Assembly (NCBI GenBank): GCA_964570845.1
Contig: CAZMZB010000002.1
Location: forward strand, 69,015-133,014
Reading direction: 5' to 3'
From: CAZLCC01 sp964570845
GTDB taxonomy: Bacteria; Patescibacteriota; Saccharimonadia; Saccharimonadales; Saccharimonadaceae
Length of the DNA stretch: 64,000 nucleotides
Part shown: positions 63,948 to 64,000 of the stretch, piece after piece
Layout: every line of letters begins with the position of its first letter
How positions within the stretch are numbered: the first letter of the stretch is position 1
The notes under the pieces: generated by a model
The model's input: the letters and a program-made list of their open reading frames with translations, nothing else
What the model was told of the DNA's origin: nothing
Database searches by the model: none
Translations under genes and position numbers: made by a program

Positions 63948-64000
63948 GGTGGCTCCTCTCGGACTCGAACCGAGGACACAAGGCTCTTCAAGCCTCTGCT
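63947..64000 (-). tRNA. tRNA-Phe (anticodon GAA), partial at window end
   Basis: On the minus strand the visible 3' part shows anticodon stem GAGGC/GCCTT with loop TTGAAGA, T-arm CTCGG-TTCGAGT-CCGAG, the acceptor end AGGAGCC and CCA. The 5' part lies beyond the window. Confidence 0.85.

Noticed and set aside
1..64000. CRISPR array, insertion sequence, prophage or integron
   Set aside because: No regularly spaced repeats, transposase, integrase or phage structural genes were seen.

Overview
The window reads as a chromosomal segment of a Candidate Phyla Radiation (Patescibacteria) bacterium, most likely Saccharibacteria (TM7). The reasons are: a ribosomal superoperon without rpmD (L30), adk or map; a solitary NDH-2 with no other respiratory gene; a GT4/GH57/GH15 polyglucan cassette; an FAD-type thymidylate synthase next to tmk and dcd; and no amino-acid biosynthesis pathway. 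TGA is used as a normal stop and the only tRNA-Trp seen has anticodon CCA, so the recoded lineages (Gracilibacteria, Absconditabacteria) are unlikely. The phylum call is inference; no 16S rRNA gene is present.

Layout. 1-4.9 kb: two convergent P-type ATPases, a 44-residue membrane protein and an AI-2E-type permease. 4.9-12.6 kb (minus strand): cysS, a DHH phosphoesterase, recR, ebfC, a membrane glycosyltransferase, dnaB and dnaX. 12.7-16 kb: two solitary small genes, each with its own promoter and hairpin, around rplJL, which has a textbook L10 leader plus attenuator. 16-20.2 kb: a thymidylate module (tmk, dcd, a double-ThyX protein) with a ParB/Srx-like protein and a HAD phosphatase. 20.2-22.6 kb: rplA, rplK, nusG, secE. 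22.6-29.6 kb: GT2, an orphan sensor kinase, a YgjP-like peptidase, a P-loop kinase, tRNA-Trp, small unknown genes and NDH-2. 29.7-34.1 kb: polyglucan cassette. 34-35.3 kb: rpmG and three tRNAs around a prephenate-dehydratase-like gene. 35.3-40.5 kb: an operon (unknown 310-aa protein, VanX-like peptidase, trpS, RluD-like, DNA polymerase III delta', TPR) behind a leader peptide and attenuator. 40.5-42.4 kb: (alpha/alpha)6 glycosidase and a pilin. 42.5-58.5 kb: the alpha, spc and S10 ribosomal clusters, broken between infA and secY by a divergent oxygenase/Nudix pair. 58.7-64 kb: two small membrane proteins, rpsJ, a terpene-synthase-fold gene broken by an in-frame TAG, tuf, tRNAs and an FAD oxidase.

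How it works together. Most of the window is translation and replication machinery, and the energy genes point to fermentation of stored or scavenged glucans with NDH-2 for NADH reoxidation. A cross-cutting pattern is the absence of zinc-binding cysteines where families commonly carry them: RecR, DnaX, S4, S14, L33 and L36 are all cysteine-free or nearly so at those sites. Control looks RNA-based for ribosomal genes (L10 leader, structured leaders before rplC and rpsJ, a terminator hairpin before secE), while many other first genes have a -10 box only 6-10 nt before the start codon, suggesting leaderless mRNAs. No CRISPR array, insertion sequence, prophage or rRNA gene was seen.
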